Positions 6,199 through 13,633 of a stretch of 21,610 nt of DNA are shown in pieces. The notes beneath the pieces are model-generated. The model searched no databases. It saw only the letters and a program-made list of their open reading frames with translations, and was not told the origin of the DNA. The stretch's first letter is position 1. Each line of letters starts with the position of its first letter. The DNA is taken from NCBI GenBank assembly GCA_903915315.1, contig CAIWSO010000570.1, positions 1-21,610 on the forward strand. Direction: 5' to 3'. Both the position numbers and the translations under genes were made by a program. The DNA comes from an uncultured Spartobacteria bacterium. Its GTDB lineage: Bacteria; Verrucomicrobiota; Verrucomicrobiia; Chthoniobacterales; Terrimicrobiaceae.

Positions 6199-8453
6199 AG
6201 CATTCGCGCTCCGGACCTCGCATTTTCTTTTTGGCGCTTCTCATCATCGGCGGGATGACGGGCATTACTCTTCGTCTCTGGAGCGTTCAAATCACACATG
6301 GAGCGGAGTACTCGGCCCGCATCAATTCGAGTTCAAAAGTGACCGTTCGACTCCCTGCTGTTCGCGGTGAGATTTTGGATCGAAATGGAATCAAGCTTGT
6401 TGAAAACCGGGCCAGCTTTGAGGTGGATTTTTATTTGCCCGACATGGTTCGAGCCTACCGTGAGTCGCGCGGGTCCATTCCTATCACGGCCTATCGTGGT
6501 CGGGTTCACAATATGCCCCGTGATCTCAAGGAGGCCGATGTGGTGAAAATCGTCTCGGAGACGGTTATCCCGCGCATGGAGGAATTAGGGGTGGCCAAGG
6601 ATTATAATGCCAACGCGCTCCAGATGCACTACCGCACCAATCGCGAAGTCCCGTATAACTATCGTCAGGACCTCAGCTTCGAAGAAATGGCGCTTTTTTC
6701 TGAGAGGAATCTGGGACTTCCTGGTGTCAACGTGAGCATTAAACCGGTTCGCTGGTATGTTTACGGATCGATGGCTGCCCACATCCTAGGTTATGTGGGT
6801 GCGCCCTCCGACCTCGACAAGTTGCCTGATCTGAAAAACTTCAATTTTTACGAACCCGATGTGGAGGGGAAGGCTCAGTTGGAATTGTCTTTGAACGAAA
6901 TGCTGAAGGGAAAGCCGGGGGCCCGCGTCCTCCAGCGCAATGTGAAGGGAGTCATCGACGGAGAAATCGAACGTCGTGAACCGGTTCAGGGCAACAATGT
7001 TTTTCTGACTCTTGACGCTAAAATTCAATCCATCACCGAAAATGCGCTGAGGCATGTTGGGCGCGGCGCGGCGGTCGTTCTCAATCCCAAAAATGGCGAC
7101 ATCCTTGGGATGGCGTCAGTCCCATCCTACGACCCCAATATTTTTATTCCGACGATTGCTTCCAGCGAGTGGAACCTCATCAACAAGGATGAGACCAATC
7201 CGCTGGTGAACCGCGCCATCAGTGCCTACGCTCCTGGTTCGACCTACAAGATCCCGATTGCCTTGGCGGGATGCCGGGCTGGAATCGTGGACAAATGCTT
7301 CAGTTGCTATGGTGGCGTTCAATACGGCAACAAATATATGAGGTGCTGGATCGCGGAGAAGAAACGCACTCATGGCAAGCTCTCACTGGCCGATGCCATC
7401 AAAGTTTCCTGCAACGCCTATTTCTATCAGTTTGGAAATGCTGCTGGCATTGAGCAGATCAATCTGGTGGGAAAAATGCTCGGATTGGGGCAAAAAACCG
7501 GCATTCCTCTTTCGGGTGAGTCGCCCGGTGTTCTTCCTGGCCCAGAGTGGCTATCGAAAGCGAATCCCCGCGCAAGGTGGTCCAACGGTTTCACGGCAAA
7601 TACAGCCATCGGGCAAGGCGATGTGTTGGCCTCGCCGTTGCAAATGGCCATTGTCACGGCCGCCATCGCCAATGGGGGTATCGTATACTATCCTCGCTTG
7701 ATCGATCGTATTGTGGCTCAGGATGGATCGGTTGTTTCCAAGGAACCGCCTCGTGTACGTGCGAATCTCATCGCCGATGCGGGCATTACGGAGGCTCAGA
7801 TTGCAGAGGTTCGCAAAGGAATGTGGAATGTGGTGAATGACGGCGGCGGCACTGCGGGTCGGGCACGGAATGAAAATATGTGTACGGCAGGCAAGACCGG
7901 AACCGCGCAGTTCTGGCGTTCAGGCAAAAAAGACAACCACACTTGGTTCATTTCCTTCGCCCCCTATGACGACCCCGAGTATGTGGTTGTGACTTTTGTG
8001 CAGGGAGCCAAGTCCGGTGGAGGGGTTTCTGCTCCCATCGCTGCAAAAATTCTCAAAGACATCTCTGCCTACAAAAACGGAGAGGATGTCACCCTAGCCG
8101 CACTCGAGCCGGCCAAAGGCAATTTCCTTTTCACGGAAAGCATGGATTTTGGCCGTGAGGCCCCCGCCGCGAATAAACTCTCCGAGGACGCCGAAGTCGC
8201 CGAGAATCCTTCTGCCGAAGCGCAGGAAAACCGCCCCCCAGCCGCCCCGAGCGTTCGCGAGGACGCCGACGCCCGTGGCCGCGTGAATAATTCAGCCCAA
8301 CCCAAGCCGGCTCCCCCCAAGCCTGCAACAACCCCGACACCCGCTCCCCGCAACAACCCCATCCAAAACATTTTCAATCTCATCAGTGGCAAAAAGGCCG
8401 CGGTCGATGGTGCAAACCAGAAGCCAAAACCGGAAAAACCAAAGAATCGGTGA
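6195..8453 (+). CDS. mrdA: Penicillin-binding protein 2 (elongation transpeptidase)
   Basis: PBP2 crosslinks peptidoglycan during lateral growth. The 752-residue protein has an N-terminal membrane anchor (residues about 9-27), the PBP dimerisation domain (VRLPAVRGEILDRNG onward, about 50-260) and a transpeptidase domain. The catalytic motifs are intact: STYK (Ser349, Lys352), SCN (405-407) and KTG (567-569). Beyond about residue 640 is a roughly 100-residue Ala/Pro/Lys-rich tail (PKPAPPKPATTPTPAP) that standard PBP2 lacks and that is probably disordered. The start overlaps mreD by ATGA. rodA, its usual glycosyltransferase partner, does not follow; rng does. Confidence 0.95.
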   Translation: MKHSRSGPRIFFLALLIIGGMTGITLRLWSVQITHGAEYSARINSSSKVTVRLPAVRGEILDRNGIKLVENRASFEVDFYLPDMVRAYRESRGSIPITAYRGRVHNMPRDLKEADVVKIVSETVIPRMEELGVAKDYNANALQMHYRTNREVPYNYRQDLSFEEMALFSERNLGLPGVNVSIKPVRWYVYGSMAAHILGYVGAPSDLDKLPDLKNFNFYEPDVEGKAQLELSLNEMLKGKPGARVLQRNVKGVIDGEIERREPVQGNNVFLTLDAKIQSITENALRHVGRGAAVVLNPKNGDILGMASVPSYDPNIFIPTIASSEWNLINKDETNPLVNRAISAYAPGSTYKIPIALAGCRAGIVDKCFSCYGGVQYGNKYMRCWIAEKKRTHGKLSLADAIKVSCNAYFYQFGNAAGIEQINLVGKMLGLGQKTGIPLSGESPGVLPGPEWLSKANPRARWSNGFTANTAIGQGDVLASPLQMAIVTAAIANGGIVYYPRLIDRIVAQDGSVVSKEPPRVRANLIADAGITEAQIAEVRKGMWNVVNDGGGTAGRARNENMCTAGKTGTAQFWRSGKKDNHTWFISFAPYDDPEYVVVTFVQGAKSGGGVSAPIAAKILKDISAYKNGEDVTLAALEPAKGNFLFTESMDFGREAPAANKLSEDAEVAENPSAEAQENRPPAAPSVREDADARGRVNNSAQPKPAPPKPATTPTPAPRNNPIQNIFNLISGKKAAVDGANQKPKPEKPKNR

Positions 8454-8465
8454 GCCCACCCAATC

Positions 8466-8483
8466 GTGCGAAATCATTCGCAC
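8466..8483 (+). promoter_or_regulatory. Perfect hairpin before rng
   Basis: GTGCGAA (8466-8472), loop ATCA, TTCGCAC (8477-8483) form a perfect 7-bp stem with a 4-base loop, between the mrdA stop and ATG 8501 of rng. No T-run follows, so it is not a terminator. It could be an RNA processing or autoregulation site for RNase G, or a DNA operator. Confidence 0.5.
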
Positions 8484-8500
8484 AAACCCTTATAAACTTA

Positions 8501-10081
8501 ATGTTAGAAACAGTGAAAAAAATCCTAGGTTTCGGAAAAAAATCAACCGGCATCAAGCTGATCGTGAGTAGCGAGAAGCTTGAAAAACGGGTAGCCCTTC
8601 TCGAGAACAATCGTCTTGAGGAATACACCATCGAACGCGAGACCGACCGCAACATCGTAGGCAGTATTTACAAAGGCAAGGTCCGCAATATCGAACCGGG
8701 CATCAAGGCGATGTTCGTCGATATCGGATTCGAGAAAAATGCGTTCCTACAGTTCTGGGATGCGATCCCAGCGGCGCTCGACAGCGGCATCGAAACCATT
8801 AATCGTGCTGGCGAAAACTCGAAGAAAAAAGCCCCACGCATCACTCATAAAGATGTGCCGAATATCTACCCCGTGGGTTCGGATATCCTCGTGCAGGTGA
8901 AAAAGGGACCTATCAGTAACAAGGGGCCCCGCATCACCACCGATATCAGCCTCGCGGGTCGCTATCTCGTTTTGATGCCCTTCAATGACCAGTTCGGCAT
9001 CTCACGTAAAATCGAGGACCCGAAAGAGCGGGATCGCCTACGCAAGATCCTCCGCAGCCTCGATGTGCCAGAAGGCATGGGGGTCATTATGCGGACAGTC
9101 GGTGCGGGGCAGCGCGCCCGCTACTTTGTTCGCGATCTCAGCATCCTTGTGGATCAATGGACACAGGTTCAGAAAGGCCTCCAGGAAAAATCCTCTCCAG
9201 CCTGCTTGTTTGAGGAACCCGACCTCATCGAGCGCACGGTTCGTGATTTCCTCACGGATGAAGTCGATGCCATCATTGTTGACGATGCCAAGGCGGTCGA
9301 GCGCATGCAGCACATTGTTGGTCAGATTTCGAAGCGGGCGAAAAAATCCATCCAGCACTACACCGGCGCCCAACCGATTTTTGAGTGTTTCGGTGTGAAA
9401 GCGCAGATCGAGGCCGCGTTCCACCGTCAGGTTTGGCTGCCCTGCGGCGGCTACATTGTCATCGATGAGACCGAGGCCATGATTGCTGTGGATGTGAATA
9501 CGGGCCGCAACAAGGGATCGAAGGATATGGAAAAAACCATCCTTCAGACCAACATTGAAGCAGCTGAAGAGATCGCCCGGCAGGTGCGCCTGCGCAATAT
9601 CGGCGGCCTTATCGTTGCCGACTTCATTGATATGAAGCACCGTAAGGATCAGCAGGCGGTTTATCAGCACATCAAAGAGCGCCTCAAGCGCGACAAGGCT
9701 CGCACCCATGTGCTGCCGATATCCCAACTCGGTCTCTTGGAAATGACGCGCCAACGTGCCAATGAGAGTTTGGCCAGTTCGATTTTCATTCCGTGTCCGC
9801 ATTGCAGCGGCAAGGGAATGATCAAGAGCCCGATGACCATGAGTGTTGAGCTTCAGCGTGCCCTTCATGCTGTGATGAGGAAGCATCAAGAAGCCGTGCA
9901 TGAGATCCGAGTGACTGTTCATCCCGATCTTCTCAATCGCTTGAGAACGGATGACGAGGAGCATCTCGTCGAGATCGAGCGTCGCTATGCTGGTCGCTTG
10001 GCCTTCCGCGCGGATCCGACCTACCATCAGGAAAAATTTGTCATATCCAACGCCATCACCGGCGAAGAGCTCAAGGCCTGA
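8501..10081 (+). CDS. rng: Ribonuclease E/G family endoribonuclease
   Basis: RNase E/G enzymes cut single-stranded RNA, taking part in rRNA maturation and mRNA decay. The 526-residue product has an S1 domain opened by YKGKVRNIEPGIKAMFVDIG, with an insertion of about 40 residues before VGSDILVQV. It then has the 5'-sensor region and the catalytic magnesium aspartates in AVDVNTG (Asp331) and ADFIDM (Asp374). Their 43-residue spacing equals that of E. coli Asp303/Asp346. The Zn-link is CPHC (Cys432, Cys435). There is no long C-terminal scaffold, so RNase G-like is preferred. A GTG at 8450 overlapping the mrdA stop would add 17 unconserved residues. ATG 8501 is chosen because the family begins near here and a perfect hairpin fills the gap. 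Neither start has a Shine-Dalgarno. Confidence 0.93.
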   Translation: MLETVKKILGFGKKSTGIKLIVSSEKLEKRVALLENNRLEEYTIERETDRNIVGSIYKGKVRNIEPGIKAMFVDIGFEKNAFLQFWDAIPAALDSGIETINRAGENSKKKAPRITHKDVPNIYPVGSDILVQVKKGPISNKGPRITTDISLAGRYLVLMPFNDQFGISRKIEDPKERDRLRKILRSLDVPEGMGVIMRTVGAGQRARYFVRDLSILVDQWTQVQKGLQEKSSPACLFEEPDLIERTVRDFLTDEVDAIIVDDAKAVERMQHIVGQISKRAKKSIQHYTGAQPIFECFGVKAQIEAAFHRQVWLPCGGYIVIDETEAMIAVDVNTGRNKGSKDMEKTILQTNIEAAEEIARQVRLRNIGGLIVADFIDMKHRKDQQAVYQHIKERLKRDKARTHVLPISQLGLLEMTRQRANESLASSIFIPCPHCSGKGMIKSPMTMSVELQRALHAVMRKHQEAVHEIRVTVHPDLLNRLRTDDEEHLVEIERRYAGRLAFRADPTYHQEKFVISNAITGEELKA

Positions 10082-10097
10082 CCTAGGCCAAATGGGA

Positions 10098-10153
10098 GGC
10101 CGCTTTTCTTTTTGCTCACCGCCAGGTGAGCAAACGGGGAGCGGTCTTTCTTA
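10098..10153 (+). terminator. Nested-hairpin terminator of the mre-rng operon
   Basis: An outer stem GGCCGCT (10098-10104) with AGCGGTC (10140-10146, one G-T pair) encloses a perfect inner stem GCTCACC (10114-10120), loop GCCA, GGTGAGC (10125-10131). TTTCTTATTTT follows. It sits just after rng and faces a convergent gene. It probably ends the rng transcript and may also act on the opposite strand. Confidence 0.6.
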
Positions 10154-10155
10154 TT

Positions 10156-10851
10156 TTATAGCTGGTTCGCTGAAGGCGAATCCGCCACGAATTTCAATAC
10201 CCCCCAATCCTCCTGCCGATGGAAGCTCACCGGCATCTCGTGGGCAGATGAGCTGGAGAGGGTCGGGGAAGGATTTCTTGGATGGTAATCGTAACGGCTG
10301 AACGAAAACAGCCATTGTGATCCGGCTTCGGGTTGCCGCGCCTCCGCGACCATTGCGAGTGGGATGGAAGCCAATGCAAGCCAGCGATTGTCTTGTGCGA
10401 AGACTTGGGCGCGGCTTTCGATGACTTGGTTTCCGATGAGCCATTCCTGCGGAATGTCGCCTTTGGGAAGCTCGCGAAAAGCCTTTGCCGATGGCACGCG
10501 GAGTTGAAATTTTTGGTTATCAGGGCCTATGTGGAATTCATAATAGGCATCCTGATCGATTGGACGTAAAAAAATCTCAAAAATATCGCCCATTTTAAAA
10601 GCCGGCGCATTGAACTCCCGGGAGGGATTGAAAATGCCGGCATCGTCAAGTTCCGCCAATACTAACAAGGCGTTATCGGTCCATGCCGTGCGAACGCGCG
10701 CTGGCAGAAATCCGGCTTCGGGCTGAGGAAGCCAATGCTGACCAAGGTAAACAGGGGTTGATTTTTTGAACGCCTCCGCAGCCGAAGCCCAATCATCGAG
10801 GTGGAAGGGAATCACTCTTGGGCAAACTGTGTTTTGACGATGAAGATCCAT
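10156..10851 (-). CDS. CBM9-like carbohydrate-binding domain protein
   Basis: The 231-residue protein resembles a single CBM9-like (family 9 carbohydrate-binding, DOMON-like) beta-sandwich. Typical stretches are VRTAWTDNALLVLAELDD, DIFEIFLRPIDQDAYYEFHIGP and WLALASIPLAMV. No signal peptide or membrane helix is visible, so it appears cytoplasmic unless the start is wrong. A TTG at 10866 would add five residues; ATG 10851 is preferred. It follows the acyltransferase gene by 33 bases on the same strand and is probably cotranscribed. The ligand is unknown. Confidence 0.65.
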   Translation of the reverse strand: MDLHRQNTVCPRVIPFHLDDWASAAEAFKKSTPVYLGQHWLPQPEAGFLPARVRTAWTDNALLVLAELDDAGIFNPSREFNAPAFKMGDIFEIFLRPIDQDAYYEFHIGPDNQKFQLRVPSAKAFRELPKGDIPQEWLIGNQVIESRAQVFAQDNRWLALASIPLAMVAEARQPEAGSQWLFSFSRYDYHPRNPSPTLSSSSAHEMPVSFHRQEDWGVLKFVADSPSANQL

Positions 10852-10884
10852 ATGGGATGGTCGCAATCAGGACAGCGGAAATCC

Positions 10885-11946
10885 TCACTTTTTTTCGGGT
10901 GCGACTTTTGTTTTAAGGGAAATGAGTGGCTTCTCAAGGAAGTGCCAACTCAATATGCCTGCGAGAAATGTGACAACAAAGGTGGTCATGATGAGGAAGA
11001 CGTTTTCCGGGTTGCTTGGGAAATGGAGTTTTTCAAATGTTGTCTCGACCAAGGTGTGGATCAGGGGGTGAAAAACATAAAGAGCATAGCTGATAACCCC
11101 GGTGTAAACCAAACCTGGAAATTGGAGTACACCTCCCCAGAATCCGGTGAAGCCGATGGCCGCTCGCAAAATGAGCCATCCAAAAAACAGCGCTTCCAGA
11201 GTCTCTGCTAAGTGAACCCATGCCGTGTCGAAGCCCCAGAGGCGGATCACCGCGGCTCCGATCAAGCAACACCATGAGGCCACTGCGACGCTGGTCCTGC
11301 AGGCGAGCTGGCTGATGGCTTCTTTTTTCTCACGATAAAAAAGGCCGATTAAAGCGCCCGCAGCGATCGAGTCCATCGAGGAAAGCGGAGAATACCAAAC
11401 CATCATGGGAGCAACGCCCTGCGTGGTCGCGATCCAGCGATGAAGCCAGGCGCCGACAAAGCAAAGAGCAAATATCGGAACGAACAGGCGTTTGGGTATC
11501 CAAAGGATCAAAAGAGAGAGAACGAAAACCATTTGTTCGCTGGTGGCTAGAAACCAGTAATGCGAAAGGGCACCCGGCCACTGCTCGGTGAAGCCCATGT
11601 AGAAATTCACGGAGAAAGTGCAAATCCAAACCCAGACTTGCCGCGCGGGTTCGATTCCGAACAGGCAAAGAATCCCGAAAGCTAAAAAGTAAACGGGAAA
11701 AATGCGGATCGCTCTTTTTTTGTAGAAACCTGTGAGAATATTTATGGGAGCACTTCCTCGATCCAATTGCTGGAGATGGTTTCCAATGAGCAGAAATCCG
11801 GTCATCACGAAGAAAAGCCTCACCCCCAAAGGGCCCAAGGCAATCCAAGTTCCAGAACCGGGGACAAGATGATAAAAGAGAACCATCAGGCAGGCGATCC
11901 CGCGCAGAGCATCGAGTTGGTAAAAATAGTTTTTAGCCTTGCTCAT
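10885..11946 (-). CDS. Acyltransferase 3 family membrane protein (OafA/YrhL-like)
   Basis: Members of this family O-acylate sugars of LPS, exopolysaccharide or other envelope glycans. The 353-residue polytopic protein starts with YQLDALRGIACLMVLFYHLVP: the family Arg (LRG) and the His of the first membrane helices are present. It continues with GPLGVRLFFVMTGFLL and about ten hydrophobic segments, ending in LSWHFLEKPLISLK, the typical last helix. The C-terminal SGNH domain found in some OafA proteins is absent. No ribosome-binding site is visible before the ATG. It lies upstream of the CBM9-like gene. The acyl acceptor is unknown. Confidence 0.9.
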   Translation of the reverse strand: MSKAKNYFYQLDALRGIACLMVLFYHLVPGSGTWIALGPLGVRLFFVMTGFLLIGNHLQQLDRGSAPINILTGFYKKRAIRIFPVYFLAFGILCLFGIEPARQVWVWICTFSVNFYMGFTEQWPGALSHYWFLATSEQMVFVLSLLILWIPKRLFVPIFALCFVGAWLHRWIATTQGVAPMMVWYSPLSSMDSIAAGALIGLFYREKKEAISQLACRTSVAVASWCCLIGAAVIRLWGFDTAWVHLAETLEALFFGWLILRAAIGFTGFWGGVLQFPGLVYTGVISYALYVFHPLIHTLVETTFEKLHFPSNPENVFLIMTTFVVTFLAGILSWHFLEKPLISLKTKVAPEKK

Positions 11947-12025
11947 GGGGCCGAGAAAAATCCCTTCAGAGGTGATTGTCGAGATTTATTGAAGTTCCCC
12001 AAGTCCTTGAATGTAAATTGCGGAC

Positions 12026-12910
12026 TTAAAAATTTGGGGGATCGAAGGGGAGGGTGACAATGAAGGTTGATCCTTCGCCGAGGGTGCTCTTAACGGTAAT
12101 CTCCCCGCCAAGCAAACGGCAGAAGTGATGGGTGATGGTGAGTCCCAGCGCGGTGCCCACGCCTTGACGGATGGGCGATTGATCCGCTTGCGTGAAGGCT
12201 TTGAAAAGGCTCCCGATCATCTCGGGGGCGATGCCCCTGCCGTTGTCGGAAATGGTGAACTTGAGATATTTTGAGCCCGTGTTGTCAGCAATGTCGACGG
12301 AGAGCTTGATGGAACCTCTCTCGGTGAACTTGCACGCGTTGCCAATGAGATTGGAGAGGATGCGGCGGAGTTTTGTGGGATCGCTCTGGACTTCGCCGAC
12401 GCCCGCTAGGATTTCGACTTCGAGGCGGTTCTTGTTTTTTTCAACGAGGGGCTGAACGGAGGAAGTGACGTCGCGAATCACCTTGGAGAGTTCGAATTTT
12501 TCGAGGTGGGCCTTCATTTCACCCGACTCGATTTCTGCTATGTCCAAAATGTCGTTAATAAGGTGGAGCAGATCCTTTCCCGCGCCATGGATTTTCTGTA
12601 GATCAGAAAGGGAGGTGCTCGGAGTGGCTTCGCACGACTCTTCGATGAGCATCTCGCTGTAACCGATAATGGCATTCAGGGGGGTGCGCAGTTCATGGCT
12701 CATCTTGGCAAGAAAGGCGCTTTTTGTTTTTTGCGCGGACTCAACGGCGAGGTTCGCCTCCTTCAGCGCTTGTGCGAGCGCGGCAAGTTCGACCTCGTTG
12801 GTCGAATTGATTTTGGGAGGCGTTTTCGACGAGCGTCTCACGAACAATGCGGTGAGCAAAATGCCGAGTACAAGTCCGCCGAATCCCACAATGAGTGCTT
12901 GTGCCGTCAT
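12026..12910 (-). CDS. Membrane-anchored histidine kinase without sensor domain
   Basis: The 294-residue kinase has one N-terminal membrane helix (LIVGFGGLVLGILLTALFV, about 6-24), a short linker and a HisKA domain with FLAKMSHELRTPLNAIIGYSE (phospho-acceptor His72). The HATPase domain has an N box NLIGNACKFT (Asn191) and a G1 box DNGRG (222-226). The G2 box reads GTALGL (252-257), with Ala in place of the usual second Gly of GTGLGL. No PAS, HAMP or periplasmic sensor domain is present, so the input must come from a partner or the membrane. The CheY-like receiver and the RsbW-like ATPase lie upstream on the same strand and are likely partners. Confidence 0.92.
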   Translation of the reverse strand: MTAQALIVGFGGLVLGILLTALFVRRSSKTPPKINSTNEVELAALAQALKEANLAVESAQKTKSAFLAKMSHELRTPLNAIIGYSEMLIEESCEATPSTSLSDLQKIHGAGKDLLHLINDILDIAEIESGEMKAHLEKFELSKVIRDVTSSVQPLVEKNKNRLEVEILAGVGEVQSDPTKLRRILSNLIGNACKFTERGSIKLSVDIADNTGSKYLKFTISDNGRGIAPEMIGSLFKAFTQADQSPIRQGVGTALGLTITHHFCRLLGGEITVKSTLGEGSTFIVTLPFDPPNF

Positions 12911-12946
12911 GGAGAGAAGATGCTTGGGTAGATTGTTTTTGGCAAC

Positions 12947-12977
12947 TGACAGGTCGGATTATTATCCCGACATGGCA
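12947..12977 (-). promoter_or_regulatory. 31-bp inverted repeat upstream of the kinase gene
   Basis: TGACAGGTCGG (12947-12957) and CCGACATGGCA (12967-12977) are inverted copies matching at 9 of 11 positions around a 9-base A/T-rich centre. The inner five pairs (GTCGG/CCGAC) are perfect. It ends 36 bases before the kinase ATG, where an operator or a leader stem-loop is plausible. No T-run accompanies it, so it is not a standard terminator of the gene upstream. Confidence 0.4.
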
Positions 12978-13046
12978 GACGACCGCGCATGGGCGCAAAA
13001 CCCATCGCGGGGAGATTTCTGCGCGGGCGTTCGGAGCTATGGGTCA

Positions 13047-13466
13047 CTAGCTGGAGGTGCTCTTGTAGACCGTGACGAAGTTATTCCCGTCCTTGCGCTC
13101 GTAGGTCATATCATCTGCGATTTTTCTGAGCAGGAGGATGCCAAGCCCTTCCGTGGGGCGATCTTCGATGGGAAGATTCGTGTCCGGTTCTTGAACATCG
13201 AGAGGATTGAAAAAAACGCCGTCATCGAGGTATTGAATAAACAGTTGATTTTTTTCGACGGTGATTTCGACATGGATGACGTGTTCCAGATTGTCGGGGT
13301 AGCCATGGTTGATCGCATGGGTGGCGAGTTCCTCAAGGGCAAGAATAGTCACATAGGAGGCGTCCGGAGGCAGATTGAATGGGGTCAACCAGCTCAATGC
13401 CGCATCCAGTCCTTTGGAGAGATCGGGGAGGTTGTTTTTGAATTCCAACTTCAGGTTGTTCGGCAT
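13047..13466 (-). CDS. RsbW/SpoIIAB-like serine kinase or anti-sigma ATPase
   Basis: The 139-residue protein matches the HATPase_c_2 family (RsbW, SpoIIAB). In partner switching these proteins bind sigma factors or other targets and phosphorylate an STAS-domain antagonist. The N-box region is LEELATHAINHGY (44-56). The general-base Glu46 is kept, but residue 50, where the family has the magnesium-binding Asn, is His. The G1-like motif is LDDGVFFNP (80-88), and the G2-like loop is GLGILLLRKIADDM (107-120). No STAS antagonist or sigma factor gene is in the window. It lies between the receiver and the kinase genes. Whether it binds ATP normally is uncertain because of the His. Confidence 0.82.
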   Translation of the reverse strand: MPNNLKLEFKNNLPDLSKGLDAALSWLTPFNLPPDASYVTILALEELATHAINHGYPDNLEHVIHVEITVEKNQLFIQYLDDGVFFNPLDVQEPDTNLPIEDRPTEGLGILLLRKIADDMTYERKDGNNFVTVYKSTSS

Positions 13467-13543
13467 GGTGAAAATCGAATTTGAATGAGGAGGAGGTCGT
13501 TATCCGATCGGCCTTTTTTAAATAGGAAGCGGGGGTGAGATTC

Positions 13544-13571
13544 GTGTTATTCTGCGGGGTGGTGTTATTCT
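13544..13571. repeat. Paired 10-bp direct repeats, 18-bp period
   Basis: GTGTTATTCT occurs at 13544-13553 and again at 13562-13571, separated by GCGGGGTG. The pair lies in the 167-base gap upstream of the RsbW-like gene. Direct repeats in such a place can be binding sites for a regulator. A nearby 12-bp inverted repeat AGCTTGAAAGCT is at 13577-13588. Confidence 0.45.
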
Positions 13572-13633
13572 TCTCTAGCTTGAAAGCTTCGAGTTCGTCG
13601 AGTTTTAAGATTGGGCGGGTGTCGGGCTTGGGC

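Noticed and set aside
8450..8500. GTG start of rng overlapping the mrdA stop
   Set aside because: It would extend a 7-bp perfect hairpin and unconserved residues into the protein; ATG 8501 fits the family better. It is still possible.
9038..10027. 329-residue minus-strand frame inside rng
   Set aside because: It is antisense to the conserved catalytic region of RNase G; the peptide has no recognisable domain.
12001..12027. AAGTCC/GGACTT stem at the end of the kinase gene
   Set aside because: 15-base loop, overlaps the stop codon and no T-run follows on the minus strand.
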